Part shown: in pieces, positions 20,848 through 30,085 of the stretch
Layout of the letters: every line of letters begins with the position of its first letter
How positions within the stretch are numbered: the stretch's first letter is position 1
Assembly (NCBI RefSeq): GCF_002259585.1
Contig: NZ_MWWS01000004.1
Coordinates: forward strand, 62,001-126,000
Direction of reading: 5' to 3'
Length of the DNA stretch: 64,000 bases
Source of the DNA: Bombiscardovia coagulans
GTDB taxonomy: Bacteria > Actinomycetota > Actinomycetes > Actinomycetales > Bifidobacteriaceae
Program-made: the position numbers and the translations under genes
Notes under the pieces: model-generated
The model's input: the letters and a program-made list of their open reading frames with translations, nothing else
Told to the model about the DNA's origin: nothing
Database searches by the model: none

Positions 20848-22278
20848 ATGAATTCCAAAGCTTTCGCACAATGCCAAGCAAAGATGCAGGCACAGGGGAT
20901 GAGCGAGATAGCTATAGCTCAGTTTAAACGACTGTATGAAACATGGTCATCAGACCAGGTAAGCGGTTCAATACGCGAACAAGATGTGGACCCCTTGCAT
21001 CATGTGCCAACATTTCAAGATATCCGGAAATCTATGGACATGGATTATGCTTTACAAGCATTTTCAAAGACTGCCTTTCTCAAATTAAATGGCGGTCTTG
21101 GTACTTCGATGGGACTTGAACAAGCAAAGTCACTTCTGCCTGTCCGCCGGCACAAGGCGCGCAAAATGCGATTTCTCGATATCATCCTCGGACAAGTCAT
21201 CACGGCGCGTAAACGTCTAGATATTCAGTTACCACTGACTTTAATGAATTCCTTTCGGACTTCTGCTGACTCAATGCGCGTTCTTAACCGGAATAAAAAC
21301 TTCACTCAGACAGACGTACCCACCGAAATTCTTCAACACTATGAACCCAAAATCGTAGCTGAAACCGGCGAACCTGTTGTCTATCCTGAAAATACAGAAC
21401 TCGAATGGTGCCCGCCTGGGCATGGCGACTTGTTTGCCGCTCTCTGGGAATCTGATTTGTTGACTACTCTGCAGGCGCAGGGTATCGAATATTTGTTCAT
21501 TTCAAACTCTGATAATTTAGGAGCTAGACCTTCACGTACCTTGGCTGGCCATTTTGCTCAGTCAGGCTCACCATTCATGATTGAAGTGGCACTACGAACA
21601 GAGGCAGACCGTAAAGGTGGGCATTTAGTAGTAGATAAACAAACAGGATGCCTGTTATTACGAGAGATGAGCCAGGTAGCTCCTTGTGATACAGCTAGCG
21701 CAATGAGTATTGACAAGCATCCATATTTCAATACCAATAGCATTTGGGTGAGAGTGGACGCACTTAAAGAAAAACTTGAAGAATACCAGGGAATCTTGCC
21801 CCTGCCAGTCATTGCAAACAAAAAAACGGTGAATCCTGCCGACCCAAATAGTCAGGCAGTAATTCAACTTGAAACTGCTATGGGTGCAGCAGCATCACTG
21901 TTCCCGAACGCAACGTGCGTTCAAGTCGACCGCATGCGTTTCTTGCCCGTAAAGACTACTGACGACTTGTTTATCGCACGTTCTGATCGGTTCCACCTTA
22001 CCGATTGCTACGAAATGGAGGATGGCAATTACATCTTCCCAACTGTTGACCTAGACCAACGGTATTACAAGAATATTGCAGATTTCGACGAGCGTTTCCC
22101 ATATGGTGTACCAAAATTAGCAGCAGCGAACTCTGTTTCTATACAAGGAGATTGGACCTTCGGTCGAGATGTCACCTTCTTTGCAGATGCACGGTTAGAA
22201 GACCAACATGTGCCCTCTTATGTGCCCAATGGTCAATTCGTGGGACCACAGGGGATTGAACCTGATGATTGGATATAG
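20848..22278 (+). CDS. UTP--glucose-1-phosphate uridylyltransferase (UDPGP type), 476 aa
   Basis: The enzyme makes UDP-glucose from UTP and glucose-1-phosphate for the galactose (Leloir) pathway and polysaccharide synthesis. LKLNGGLGTSMG is the nucleotide-binding loop of the eukaryote-type UDPGP family, and NSFRTSADS, WCPPGHGD and FISNSDNLGA are other family blocks. Length fits. Bifidobacteria use this family rather than GalU. A good GGAAGGAG precedes the ATG. Single gene, first chromosomal CDS beyond the tRNA. Confidence 0.93.
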   Translation: MNSKAFAQCQAKMQAQGMSEIAIAQFKRLYETWSSDQVSGSIREQDVDPLHHVPTFQDIRKSMDMDYALQAFSKTAFLKLNGGLGTSMGLEQAKSLLPVRRHKARKMRFLDIILGQVITARKRLDIQLPLTLMNSFRTSADSMRVLNRNKNFTQTDVPTEILQHYEPKIVAETGEPVVYPENTELEWCPPGHGDLFAALWESDLLTTLQAQGIEYLFISNSDNLGARPSRTLAGHFAQSGSPFMIEVALRTEADRKGGHLVVDKQTGCLLLREMSQVAPCDTASAMSIDKHPYFNTNSIWVRVDALKEKLEEYQGILPLPVIANKKTVNPADPNSQAVIQLETAMGAAASLFPNATCVQVDRMRFLPVKTTDDLFIARSDRFHLTDCYEMEDGNYIFPTVDLDQRYYKNIADFDERFPYGVPKLAAANSVSIQGDWTFGRDVTFFADARLEDQHVPSYVPNGQFVGPQGIEPDDWI

Positions 22279-22369
22279 CACATTACTCGAAATCAGCTTT
22301 TCAAGAAAAGAATAGATTGATTTAAACATTCCGGTACCAATAAGATAGAAAACAACCTATTATAGAAGA

Positions 22370-22389
22370 TATGCGTTCACCAACGCATA
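22370..22389. promoter_or_regulatory. Inverted repeat upstream of the WYL regulator gene
   Basis: TATGCGT and ACGCATA are perfect complements six bases apart, 33 bases before the regulator's ATG. This could be an operator for autoregulation. It resembles the element box superficially but lacks GACGC and the start spacing. Confidence 0.35.
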
Positions 22390-22422
22390 GCATATAAACA
22401 TGTTAATGATACGCGAGGACTG

Positions 22423-24393
22423 ATGGCAGAGGGAACAAACGGTAGGCGACGTTTTTCGGATAAGTGGGGCAAGCACGAGCTTGATGTCCTAGCTGTTTTG
22501 TCGTCAGCTTTCCCCCAGTGGCTTACTTCCCGACAGATAGCCCAAAGGGTTAAGGCATATGCCGATTCATACGGTGAACTAGCAGATCAAGCTGCAAAAG
22601 CGGCTTTTGCTAAGCAGTTCCAGAGAGATCGAGCTAAGTTGGCTGCCATGGGCATTGCCATTGAGTCTCGCCAGCCTGAATATTCTTCTAAGTCAGAAGG
22701 ACAAGACTTTGCGTCTTACCGACTGCAACTTGGTGACGAACCGCGCATTCGTATGCACTTTGAGCAAGAAGATTTGCCAATTCTGGCTGCTGCAAACTAC
22801 TTAGCTCGCTCCATTGCTATGTCGCAGGAAGCTTCACAGCCGGCTCGTCCTGTATCCAGAACCACACCGAGAGTACCTCAAGTACCGATACCAGGATTAG
22901 GATTGGATTCTATCGCCCCTGGACTGGGAACTCAACATTTACCAGATTCTTTGGTCAAAGTTATCGATTCTAGACGCTTTGCAGCAACTGTAGATGTTGA
23001 TGGTGAGCATATCAACGTAGCATATACGGATTCCGACGATTTAGCGATGTTTGTTCTAGAACATCCTGGAGCTTCAATTGTCAGCCCTCAAGAGGCGGTC
23101 GATGCCTTCCACCGTCGTCTGCATGCTGCGGAACAGTTCTCACTAGCAGAGGAGTCGATCAGTTCCTCAGCAGCTACTGGTAATTCGTCTGAGATCAGCA
23201 GAAATCAGAAAAATGGACTCGCCGTACTACCAGTTGAGCCTGAAGAGGATGCCCAGTCTATACAGGATGAGCCTCAGCCACGAAAGAGTTCAAATGCTTT
23301 CCAAACTGGATCAGAGGTAGACCGCCGTTTACGACTGATGCTCTTCTTGTCTGCCCACTTAGGTGAGGAATTCTCCTTAGCTGAATTAGCTGAGCGTTTT
23401 ATAGGGAAAACACACACAGAAGACGAACTCAAAAAATACGTCAATATTATTCATAAAGATATCAACACGTTAACTACCGTTTCTGACGACGGAGAAATGG
23501 CGGGAAGTCAGTTCTTCGATATTGACTGGACACTCTTAGATGAGTCAGGTATCGTTTCAGCCACAAATTCCTTAGGCTTGGAACGCTTAGCAGGCATTTC
23601 ACCTCAGTATTTGAGTATGCTCACAGCATCACTTAACTACTTGGCTCACTCACCCCTTATGTCTGAACAATCACGCCAGCAAGCTGAGACTCTGTATCAA
23701 AGATTACGATCACATGTGGGGCCGGGGGAGACACCTTGGCTATCTTTGACAGGTTACGAGACAGAACCTCCCAGTTTTTCCCTGGTCAAGAGAGCAATTA
23801 GCACTGGTTCTTTGCTTGACATGGAGTACACAGATGGAGCTGGTCGAACCAGGCGTAAAATAGTGGCCCCAGCTAAAATATTAGTGGATGAAGGCCGTTA
23901 CTATGCTGTGGTGTGGACTGATATAGGTGACGCAGCAGAGGGCACGACAACAGAAGCTGATGCTAGTAATCAGTCCGAAAAACAACACACACCTTCGAAG
24001 CAGGGGGCAGGGCGAGATCGACAGTGGCAGGTCTTACGCTTGTCTCGAATTGAGCACGGAGAGCTCATTGCTCCTAAGCACAAACTCGATATTCCAGATG
24101 TTCCTGCTAATGAATTGCGTAAGTGGAGCTTTGACAATGGCACCGCAGCAATCTTTATCACAGATACGCCAGACGCACCTTTTATTACGTCTTTACCAGG
24201 TGCTTCAGTGGAACCCTACGGCAAGGGTCAGAAGGTGCAGCTTGTTGTGTCATCTGATTCATGGTTTGTAGCATTCTGTATTGCACATGCTCGCCACATC
24301 AGCGCCGTTGCGCCAGAAACACTGCGTAAAATGATCTTAGCGCGTGCACAACGCGAACTTAGTGTCAGTGAGGATGGACAAGACGAAGCATAA
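22423..24393 (+). CDS. PafBC-like WYL-domain transcriptional regulator, 656 aa
   Basis: This looks like a fusion of two HTH-WYL units, as in PafB plus PafC, which activate the DNA-damage response in actinobacteria. An HTH-like N-terminus (ELDVLAVLSSAFPQWLTSRQI) is followed by a weak WYL segment (VKVIDSRRFAATVDV), a long acidic linker (about 240-300), a second HTH-like region (LMLFLSAHLGEEFSLAELA) and a clear second WYL domain (KRAISTGSLLDMEYTDGAGR, then DEGRYYAVVW). A HelY-type helicase follows two genes later, as after pafBC in actinobacteria. No proteasome or tat genes are in view. Confidence 0.75.
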   Translation: MAEGTNGRRRFSDKWGKHELDVLAVLSSAFPQWLTSRQIAQRVKAYADSYGELADQAAKAAFAKQFQRDRAKLAAMGIAIESRQPEYSSKSEGQDFASYRLQLGDEPRIRMHFEQEDLPILAAANYLARSIAMSQEASQPARPVSRTTPRVPQVPIPGLGLDSIAPGLGTQHLPDSLVKVIDSRRFAATVDVDGEHINVAYTDSDDLAMFVLEHPGASIVSPQEAVDAFHRRLHAAEQFSLAEESISSSAATGNSSEISRNQKNGLAVLPVEPEEDAQSIQDEPQPRKSSNAFQTGSEVDRRLRLMLFLSAHLGEEFSLAELAERFIGKTHTEDELKKYVNIIHKDINTLTTVSDDGEMAGSQFFDIDWTLLDESGIVSATNSLGLERLAGISPQYLSMLTASLNYLAHSPLMSEQSRQQAETLYQRLRSHVGPGETPWLSLTGYETEPPSFSLVKRAISTGSLLDMEYTDGAGRTRRKIVAPAKILVDEGRYYAVVWTDIGDAAEGTTTEADASNQSEKQHTPSKQGAGRDRQWQVLRLSRIEHGELIAPKHKLDIPDVPANELRKWSFDNGTAAIFITDTPDAPFITSLPGASVEPYGKGQKVQLVVSSDSWFVAFCIAHARHISAVAPETLRKMILARAQRELSVSEDGQDEA

Positions 24394-24438
24394 CTCAGCT
24401 CCGTATACAACGAATATAGTGAGCAAGAGGAGGTAGTG

Positions 24439-24753
24439 ATGCCCGGTTGGGTGTGGCCATTCTTGGTGCTTTTCATGATTATCATCTTTGTAGTAGGCGT
24501 TGTTTATGCTGTTCGGAAAGCTCTTCATGCTTCTCGAATCGTAGGTTCACTTGCCCAAACAGTACAAAACAGCCTGAGTACGGCCCAGCAGAATGAAGAT
24601 GCTGTTACCCAGCAAGCACCTGCTTTTACTCAACCCTTGTCCTCTTCCTCTGAGCGTTATGCTCAAGCACATGCTCATGTACTGGAACGTAAAGCTTCAG
24701 CACATAGTAGACATCTGCAACGATGGCAGGTTTGGAAACATTTCAACGAATAA
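24439..24753 (+). CDS. Small single-span membrane protein, 104 aa
   Basis: One N-terminal helix (WVWPFLVLFMIIIFVVGVVYAV), then a polar, Gln/Ser-rich cytoplasmic tail. GAGGAGGTAG precedes the ATG. In many actinobacteria tatA lies here between pafC and helY, and this gene holds that position, but it lacks a TatA amphipathic motif (F-G-x-x-x-L-P). Function unknown. Confidence 0.6.
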   Translation: MPGWVWPFLVLFMIIIFVVGVVYAVRKALHASRIVGSLAQTVQNSLSTAQQNEDAVTQQAPAFTQPLSSSSERYAQAHAHVLERKASAHSRHLQRWQVWKHFNE

Positions 24754-24781
24754 ACTGCTTTTTGAATGATATAGAGAACAA

Positions 24782-27481
24782 GTGATATCGGCTGCCACAA
24801 GCAACAAATACATGTATGGGGAGAGAGCCCAAGTGTCACGTCATGCACGCGGATTATCAAAGAAGGCAAACGTTAAAAGGATTGATACTGCCTTGACTAC
24901 CAACAGTGAAGCGGAACCCAGTCCTTCGCAACGATACGCCCGTTTCCAAAACATGCGACAGCATGCCAAAACTGCTGCTAATGCTTTCAGTAAACAACTC
25001 GCCTTCGAACTTGATGACTTTCAAATACAAGCTATCGATGCTTTGGAAGCAGGAAATAATGTAGTTGTAGCTGCTCCAACGGGTGCTGGGAAAACTATCG
25101 TGGCAGATTTTGCAGTGTTCCTTGCTCAAAAGCAGAATGTAAAAGCTATTTATACTACCCCGGTAAAAGCGTTAAGCAACCAGAAATACCATGATTTAGC
25201 TACCGTTTATGGTGAGGATCGAGTCGGATTACTCACTGGAGATAACTCCATAAATCCTGATGCAGATATTGTCGTCATGACTACTGAAGTTTTACGCAAC
25301 ATGATATACGAACGTTCCACTCAATTGAGTGCACTTCGTTATGTTATTTTGGATGAAATACACTACTTGGCAGATCGTTTCCGAGGTCCCGTTTGGGAAG
25401 AGGTTATCATTCATCTGCCAGATGCTGTAAAGGTAGTTGGACTTTCAGCCACAGTCTCAAATGTAGAAGACTTTTCAAACTGGATTGCATCTGTGAGAGG
25501 TGATACCCAGCTAGTCGTCAGTGAACAAAGGCCAGTACCTCTCGAACAGCACGTTATTGTTCAAAATGACGATGAGACAGAGCCCGAGGTCTTTGACCTG
25601 TACCAGAACAAGATTAAGAACTCACAGACAGACACTCTCAATCGACAGCTTATTTCCAGGTTAGATCAATTAGACTCCCTCGCAACACGTCACCGCAATA
25701 AACAACGCCCCAAAGCTTTCAACGGATCACGCAAAGCGCACAGAGGACGTCAAATACTTAAGAGCAGTAACCGCTATACTCCAAAACGTTGGGCTGTTAT
25801 TGATGAGCTTGACTACTTGAAAATGCTCCCTGGTATTTATTTTATATTCTCTAGAGCTGGTTGCGACCAGGCAGTTAAACAGTGCATCGACGCTGATTTA
25901 CAACTAACGACAGACGATGAAGCAAAACAAATAAGAACCATCGTAGATAGAATGGTAGAAGGGGAGCTTAGTCGTAGTGATCTACAAGCTCTTGGCTATT
26001 CACAATTCAGATTTGCTCTTGAACGTGGTATAGCTGCACATCACGCAGGCGTCATCACGCTTTTCAGACAGGTAATTGAGCACTTATTTGAGTTAGGACT
26101 AGTAAAAGCAGTATTTGCAACAGAGACATTAGCTTTAGGTATCAATATGCCTGCTAAATGCGTGATTATAGAGCAGTTAGATAAGTTTGATGGTGTATCA
26201 CGTGCGCCGCTTACAGCAGGAGAGTTTACCCAACTCACAGGCCGAGCAGGGCGCAGAGGCATAGATACTCTTGGGCATGCTATTGTGGTGGACCATAAAG
26301 GCTTCAAACCAGAAACCATGGCAGCTCTTTCAAGTAAGAGGGTCTATCCTCTGCATTCAAGTTTCAAACCAACCTTTAACATGGCAGTAAATTTGCTCAA
26401 TAGCAGCGACTATGAAACTGCAAGAGACACACTGGCTCATTCTTTCGCGCAATGGGAAGCAAATGGATCAGCTTCAGAACTGGAAAGCCAAATCAATAAG
26501 ATCGAACAAGCCATGAGCGACTACGAGCATGCCGCCCGGTGTAGCATGGGCGATATTACAGAGCTAGCTCTCATTCGTTCGGGTTTGTCATGCATACAGA
26601 AACAAGGCTACCGTTCTCTAAAACGGCAAGTCTTTGACACGGAGTCTGAAAGACGAGAAGCTACAGCGGTTTTAACTCGCAAGGTAGCAGACCTCAACGA
26701 ACAGGACCGTAATCATCCCTGCCGAAGCTGCCCACACTTGCAAGACCACTTAAAGTGGATGCGTCGTTGGATTCGTGAACGTCGAAAACTTGAACTTTTA
26801 CAAGAGCGGTATACCTCTCGAACAGGTTCAGTTGCTCGTCAGTTTGATAAGATTTGCAGTATATTGCAAAGACTGGGATATCTGAGACAGGTCGAAAATC
26901 GTTGTAATGACAACGGAGAGATACGTTGGCGTAAAAATTACAAATTGACCGAGAGTGGACAGTTACTGAGACGAATCTACAGTGAACAGGATTTGGTGAT
27001 TGCTCAAACTTTGAGGTCAGGAGTATTAGACAAACTCGATCCTAAAGAACTGGCAGGTGTCTTAGCCGGTTTAGTTTATGTTGCACGTAGGGGAGGAGTT
27101 AGTACTCAAGCAAAGTCTTTCCCTCAGACAACCAGTCAAAACATGGCCAAGGCTTCGCTGGATATGCAAGGTATTTGGGAAAGTGTGGCCAAAGCTTGCG
27201 AAGAAGCTGGTTTATCAATGGAATTACCGGAATTAGATTTTGGCCTAGCACAAGTAATGTACGCTTGGGCAGGGGGAGAGAGTCTGACGCAGATTCTTAC
27301 TGAGAATGGCTTGACGGCAGGAGATTTCGTCAGAAGCACCAAACGACTTATCGATGTGTTACAACAGATTTCGCAGGTCGAACCATACTTAGAACTTGAA
27401 TCAAAACCACTCATTGTGCATGCGAGACAGGCTGTTTCACTCATCAATCGTGGCATAGTGGCTTATACTGGATTAGATTAA
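24782..27481 (+). CDS. Ski2/HelY-type DEAD/DEAH-box RNA helicase, 899 aa
   Basis: An ATP-dependent RNA helicase of the HelY group. AAPTGAGKT (residues 97-105) is Walker A, ILDEIHYLAD (189-198) the DEVH-type box, GLSATVS motif III, and LTGRAGRRG the motif VI arginines. A DSHCT-like C-terminal region follows (LDPKELAGVLAGLVYVARRGG). The cluster CRSCPHLQDH in an arch-like insert is typical of actinobacterial HelY. The start is uncertain: GTG 24782 is the longest, while ATG 24812 or GTG 24833 after GGGGAGAG are possible. Confidence 0.88.
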   Translation: MISAATSNKYMYGERAQVSRHARGLSKKANVKRIDTALTTNSEAEPSPSQRYARFQNMRQHAKTAANAFSKQLAFELDDFQIQAIDALEAGNNVVVAAPTGAGKTIVADFAVFLAQKQNVKAIYTTPVKALSNQKYHDLATVYGEDRVGLLTGDNSINPDADIVVMTTEVLRNMIYERSTQLSALRYVILDEIHYLADRFRGPVWEEVIIHLPDAVKVVGLSATVSNVEDFSNWIASVRGDTQLVVSEQRPVPLEQHVIVQNDDETEPEVFDLYQNKIKNSQTDTLNRQLISRLDQLDSLATRHRNKQRPKAFNGSRKAHRGRQILKSSNRYTPKRWAVIDELDYLKMLPGIYFIFSRAGCDQAVKQCIDADLQLTTDDEAKQIRTIVDRMVEGELSRSDLQALGYSQFRFALERGIAAHHAGVITLFRQVIEHLFELGLVKAVFATETLALGINMPAKCVIIEQLDKFDGVSRAPLTAGEFTQLTGRAGRRGIDTLGHAIVVDHKGFKPETMAALSSKRVYPLHSSFKPTFNMAVNLLNSSDYETARDTLAHSFAQWEANGSASELESQINKIEQAMSDYEHAARCSMGDITELALIRSGLSCIQKQGYRSLKRQVFDTESERREATAVLTRKVADLNEQDRNHPCRSCPHLQDHLKWMRRWIRERRKLELLQERYTSRTGSVARQFDKICSILQRLGYLRQVENRCNDNGEIRWRKNYKLTESGQLLRRIYSEQDLVIAQTLRSGVLDKLDPKELAGVLAGLVYVARRGGVSTQAKSFPQTTSQNMAKASLDMQGIWESVAKACEEAGLSMELPELDFGLAQVMYAWAGGESLTQILTENGLTAGDFVRSTKRLIDVLQQISQVEPYLELESKPLIVHARQAVSLINRGIVAYTGLD

Positions 27482-27575
27482 CCAAGAGCGCAAGGAATAA
27501 TTATATGGTCCGAGCTGTTCTGTAGCTTGGTAATTAGAGTAAACAAAAGTTGTAGTTGTCTGGCATGGAGGAAGA

Positions 27576-27926
27576 ATGGCTGAACGTAGTCTTCGTGGTA
27601 TGAGTATTGGTGCAAAATCACTTGAGTCGGATGAGAATGTTGATTTTGCACCTCGCCGAGAGGTTGCATACGTCTGCCCAAATGGACACCGCACAATTCT
27701 TCCCCTTGCAGAAGGCGCGGATGCTCCGGATGAGTGGGAATGCCGTTGTGGGCAAGTAGCCCGCTTAGAAGGCCAGGATGACAACGATCAAGGTGATGCA
27801 AACAGCAAAGCCATCCGGACCCACTGGGATATGCTCATCGAAAGACGGAGTGAGGATGAGCTGAAGACCGTTTTAGACAAGCGTCTGAAGATGCACCGTG
27901 AAGGTTGGTTCCCTGACTACGAGTAA
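27576..27926 (+). CDS. rbpA: RNA polymerase-binding protein RbpA, 116 aa
   Basis: RbpA stabilises the open complex of RNA polymerase with the housekeeping sigma factor in actinobacteria. The sequence has the N-terminal tail (MAERSLRGMSIGAKSLESD), the zinc-ribbon-like core (VCPNGHRT and WECRCGQVA), and the sigma-interacting C-terminal domain (RTHWDMLIERRSEDEL, then LKMHREGWFP). Length is typical. It is highly diagnostic for Actinobacteria. GGAGGAAG precedes the start. Confidence 0.95.
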   Translation: MAERSLRGMSIGAKSLESDENVDFAPRREVAYVCPNGHRTILPLAEGADAPDEWECRCGQVARLEGQDDNDQGDANSKAIRTHWDMLIERRSEDELKTVLDKRLKMHREGWFPDYE

Positions 27927-27936
27927 GAAAGAAGAT

Positions 27937-28659
27937 ATGAATTCTCCAGGCCGTAAGATCGTTTTACTAGACTTGGACGGCACATTAACTGCTTCAGATC
28001 CAGGGATTATCGGTTGTGTACGGTACATTTTTACAGAACTCAATGAACCTATGCCTTCTGAGGCAGCTCTAAGAGGGTTTATAGGACCTTCTATAGCTCA
28101 TTCTTTACGAGTGAATGGCGTAAAGGAAGAGTTGATAGATCAAGGCATCGCTATTTATCGAAAGTACTATAACGACCTTCCTGTATTCGATGATCCTAAT
28201 CATCCAGGTAGGAAGGTAGTCGGCCGTCTGTGTTCAAAGATTTATCCTGGTATTCCTCAACAGCTGACAAAGCTACGGTCATTAGGGTATCATTTATCAG
28301 TTGCCTCTTGTAAACCAGAATACCAAGCGAAGCCGGTATGTGAGTATTTCGGTTTACAAGAGTACCTGGATGATATTTTCGGGGCAAGCCAAGATGGTAG
28401 CAGAACTAATAAAGACCAAGTTATTCAGTACGGATTTGATCAGCTAGCTTTTAATCCAAACCAAGGCGATAGAGCCCTAATGGTTGGTGACCGATGGACT
28501 GATGTAGATGGCGCACGAGCTGAAGGTATTGATTGCTTAGGATGTGGCTGGGGTTACGCTGAACCAGATGAATTGCTTTCTCACGGTGCTTATCGTGTTA
28601 TAGACGAGGTTTCCCAGTTAGCAGATGCGATTAAAGAGTACTTTGCATCTCATGAGTAA
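27937..28659 (+). CDS. HAD-family phosphatase (Gph/PGP-like), 240 aa
   Basis: VLLDLDGTLTASDPG is motif I with the nucleophile Asp, ASCKPEYQ a motif II-like segment, and GDRWTDVDGARAEG motif III/IV. The cap domain and length fit phosphoglycolate-phosphatase-like enzymes that clear small phosphorylated metabolites; the true substrate cannot be read off. The ATG at 27937 follows AAGAAAGAAG; a longer frame from 27898 overlaps rbpA and is rejected. Confidence 0.82.
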   Translation: MNSPGRKIVLLDLDGTLTASDPGIIGCVRYIFTELNEPMPSEAALRGFIGPSIAHSLRVNGVKEELIDQGIAIYRKYYNDLPVFDDPNHPGRKVVGRLCSKIYPGIPQQLTKLRSLGYHLSVASCKPEYQAKPVCEYFGLQEYLDDIFGASQDGSRTNKDQVIQYGFDQLAFNPNQGDRALMVGDRWTDVDGARAEGIDCLGCGWGYAEPDELLSHGAYRVIDEVSQLADAIKEYFASHE

Positions 28660-28763
28660 TGTATGTATGTAAGTAAGTAATCGTAAAGCCGATAATGTAC
28701 GTTATGTCAGATTACATTAAATGATGTCCTAATTCTGTTATGGCATACCCCCTACATATAGCT

Positions 28764-28791
28764 GTGCACACAGTCCTACGGCTGTGTGCAC
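28764..28791. terminator. Hairpin between convergent genes
   Basis: GTGCACACAG and CTGTGTGCAC pair perfectly over ten bases around an 8-base loop, between the ends of the HAD gene and the convergent MerR-like gene. There is no clear T run, so it may terminate weakly in both directions or serve as an RNA end-stabiliser. Confidence 0.45.
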
Positions 28792-28814
28792 GTTCACATT
28801 GATTTGTATGTTGT

Positions 28815-29486
28815 TTATACAAAATGCATAGAAGCATATTCTCTGTGTTCACTTTGCTGTCGAGCAATTTTCTGGCGCAGTCGTTCAATAGCCATTTCTT
28901 CGAGTGGTCTGCGCATTTTCCCGCACAGCTCCGAATGCTCATCAAGATCGATATAATCTTCTGTTGACAAATCATCTTGGACTTGTTGCCAAATAACATT
29001 AACCGACATTGCGAATACTGCTTTTCCGGAAGTCATGATTTCGAACAGCTGTTCTGAGCTTTTACAATCAACAACCTGATCCCCATCGCAAACAATGGTT
29101 ACCGCTCCCAACTCGTTCGTAGACTTTTGACTAAGGAACGATACCGCAGAAGTTGCATTCGGAAGATTTACCCCTATATCGAGTAGATGCTTTAATACAG
29201 CCAATACCACTATGTCTTTGACTGAATATAACCGACGCGAACCGGAACCATGCGACTGTGTTATGGATGGTTCCATGATCTGCTTACGAGCCCAGTAGTC
29301 TAACTGCCGGTACGTGATTCCCGCAACCTTCGAAGCCACACTCCCCCTGTAGCCCCTAGTAACCTGTTCGTCGCCACTCATCGAAAACAGTTGTCCCTGA
29401 ACAGCATCCGGACTGTCGCCGTGTTCCTGCATGTGATTTGCACCTTCAGATGAAGTGCTCGCACTTTGAGAGCTTGTCATAGGCAT
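28815..29486 (-). CDS. ftsR: MerR-family regulator (FtsR-like), 223 aa
   Basis: GITYRQLDYWARKQIMEPS and GSGSRRLYSVKDIVVLAVLKHLL are the MerR winged-helix signature. The place directly after an FHA-domain gene in the DUF881 cluster matches FtsR, which in corynebacteria controls ftsZ. A disordered N-terminus of about 40 residues precedes the HTH, and the C-terminus is a ligand-free-type helical domain. AGGGAAG six bases before ATG 29486 sets the start; a TTG two codons earlier is in frame. Confidence 0.8.
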   Translation of the reverse strand: MPMTSSQSASTSSEGANHMQEHGDSPDAVQGQLFSMSGDEQVTRGYRGSVASKVAGITYRQLDYWARKQIMEPSITQSHGSGSRRLYSVKDIVVLAVLKHLLDIGVNLPNATSAVSFLSQKSTNELGAVTIVCDGDQVVDCKSSEQLFEIMTSGKAVFAMSVNVIWQQVQDDLSTEDYIDLDEHSELCGKMRRPLEEMAIERLRQKIARQQSEHREYASMHFV

Positions 29487-29634
29487 TGACAACTTCCCTT
29501 CTATGCTCTACATGTTCTCAATATCTTTCTATGCTCACTTTACGATAACGAATGGAAGTAGGAGATGCAATTGAACAATTCTCTTGAAACACGCACAAAT
29601 GACAATCAAGAAATTACAAGTTTGTCACAAATTG

Positions 29635-30081
29635 TCATCCATTGCCTTGTATGATTGCGGAATCAGAGAAATACACCAAGCGGAACTTCCCTATCATAAT
29701 TTCATCACCGTTGTGTAAAACGGCCTGATCCACCCGCTCTCTGTTCACATAGGTGCCGTTCAAACTACCAGCATCCTCCACACTATAAGTTCTGTCGTCA
29801 CGGCGAAAAATGGCATGCATGCGGGAGACTGTTGAATCATCGAGCAATATGTCGGCATGTGGATCTCTACCGACACTAACTGTATCTTCATCCAGTAAGT
29901 ATCGTGAACCTGACACTGCTCCCCTGGTTGAGATTAGCAGGGCAGTACCACGTTCTAAACCTGAGATAGTTTCCAAATCTTCCTGAGTTAGTGGTCTATC
30001 TCCCGTTGCGGTTACTGGAATATGTAGGGCAGGCATACCTATGATAGTTGTCTCGCCTGCTGCTGGAATCGGTTCTGTCAT
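29635..30081 (-). CDS. garA: FHA-domain protein (GarA/OdhI-like), 148 aa
   Basis: The C-terminal FHA domain binds phosphothreonine: VSVGRDPHADI, then STVSRMHA, then DAGSLNGTYVNRERV. The N-terminus has GETTIIGMPALHI, with a Thr-Thr pair like the kinase-target ETT of GarA/OdhI, which control 2-oxoglutarate metabolism in relatives. Gene position before ftsR supports the assignment. Which target it controls here is not visible. Confidence 0.85.
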   Translation of the reverse strand: MTEPIPAAGETTIIGMPALHIPVTATGDRPLTQEDLETISGLERGTALLISTRGAVSGSRYLLDEDTVSVGRDPHADILLDDSTVSRMHAIFRRDDRTYSVEDAGSLNGTYVNRERVDQAVLHNGDEIMIGKFRLVYFSDSAIIQGNG

Positions 30082-30085
30082 GTTT

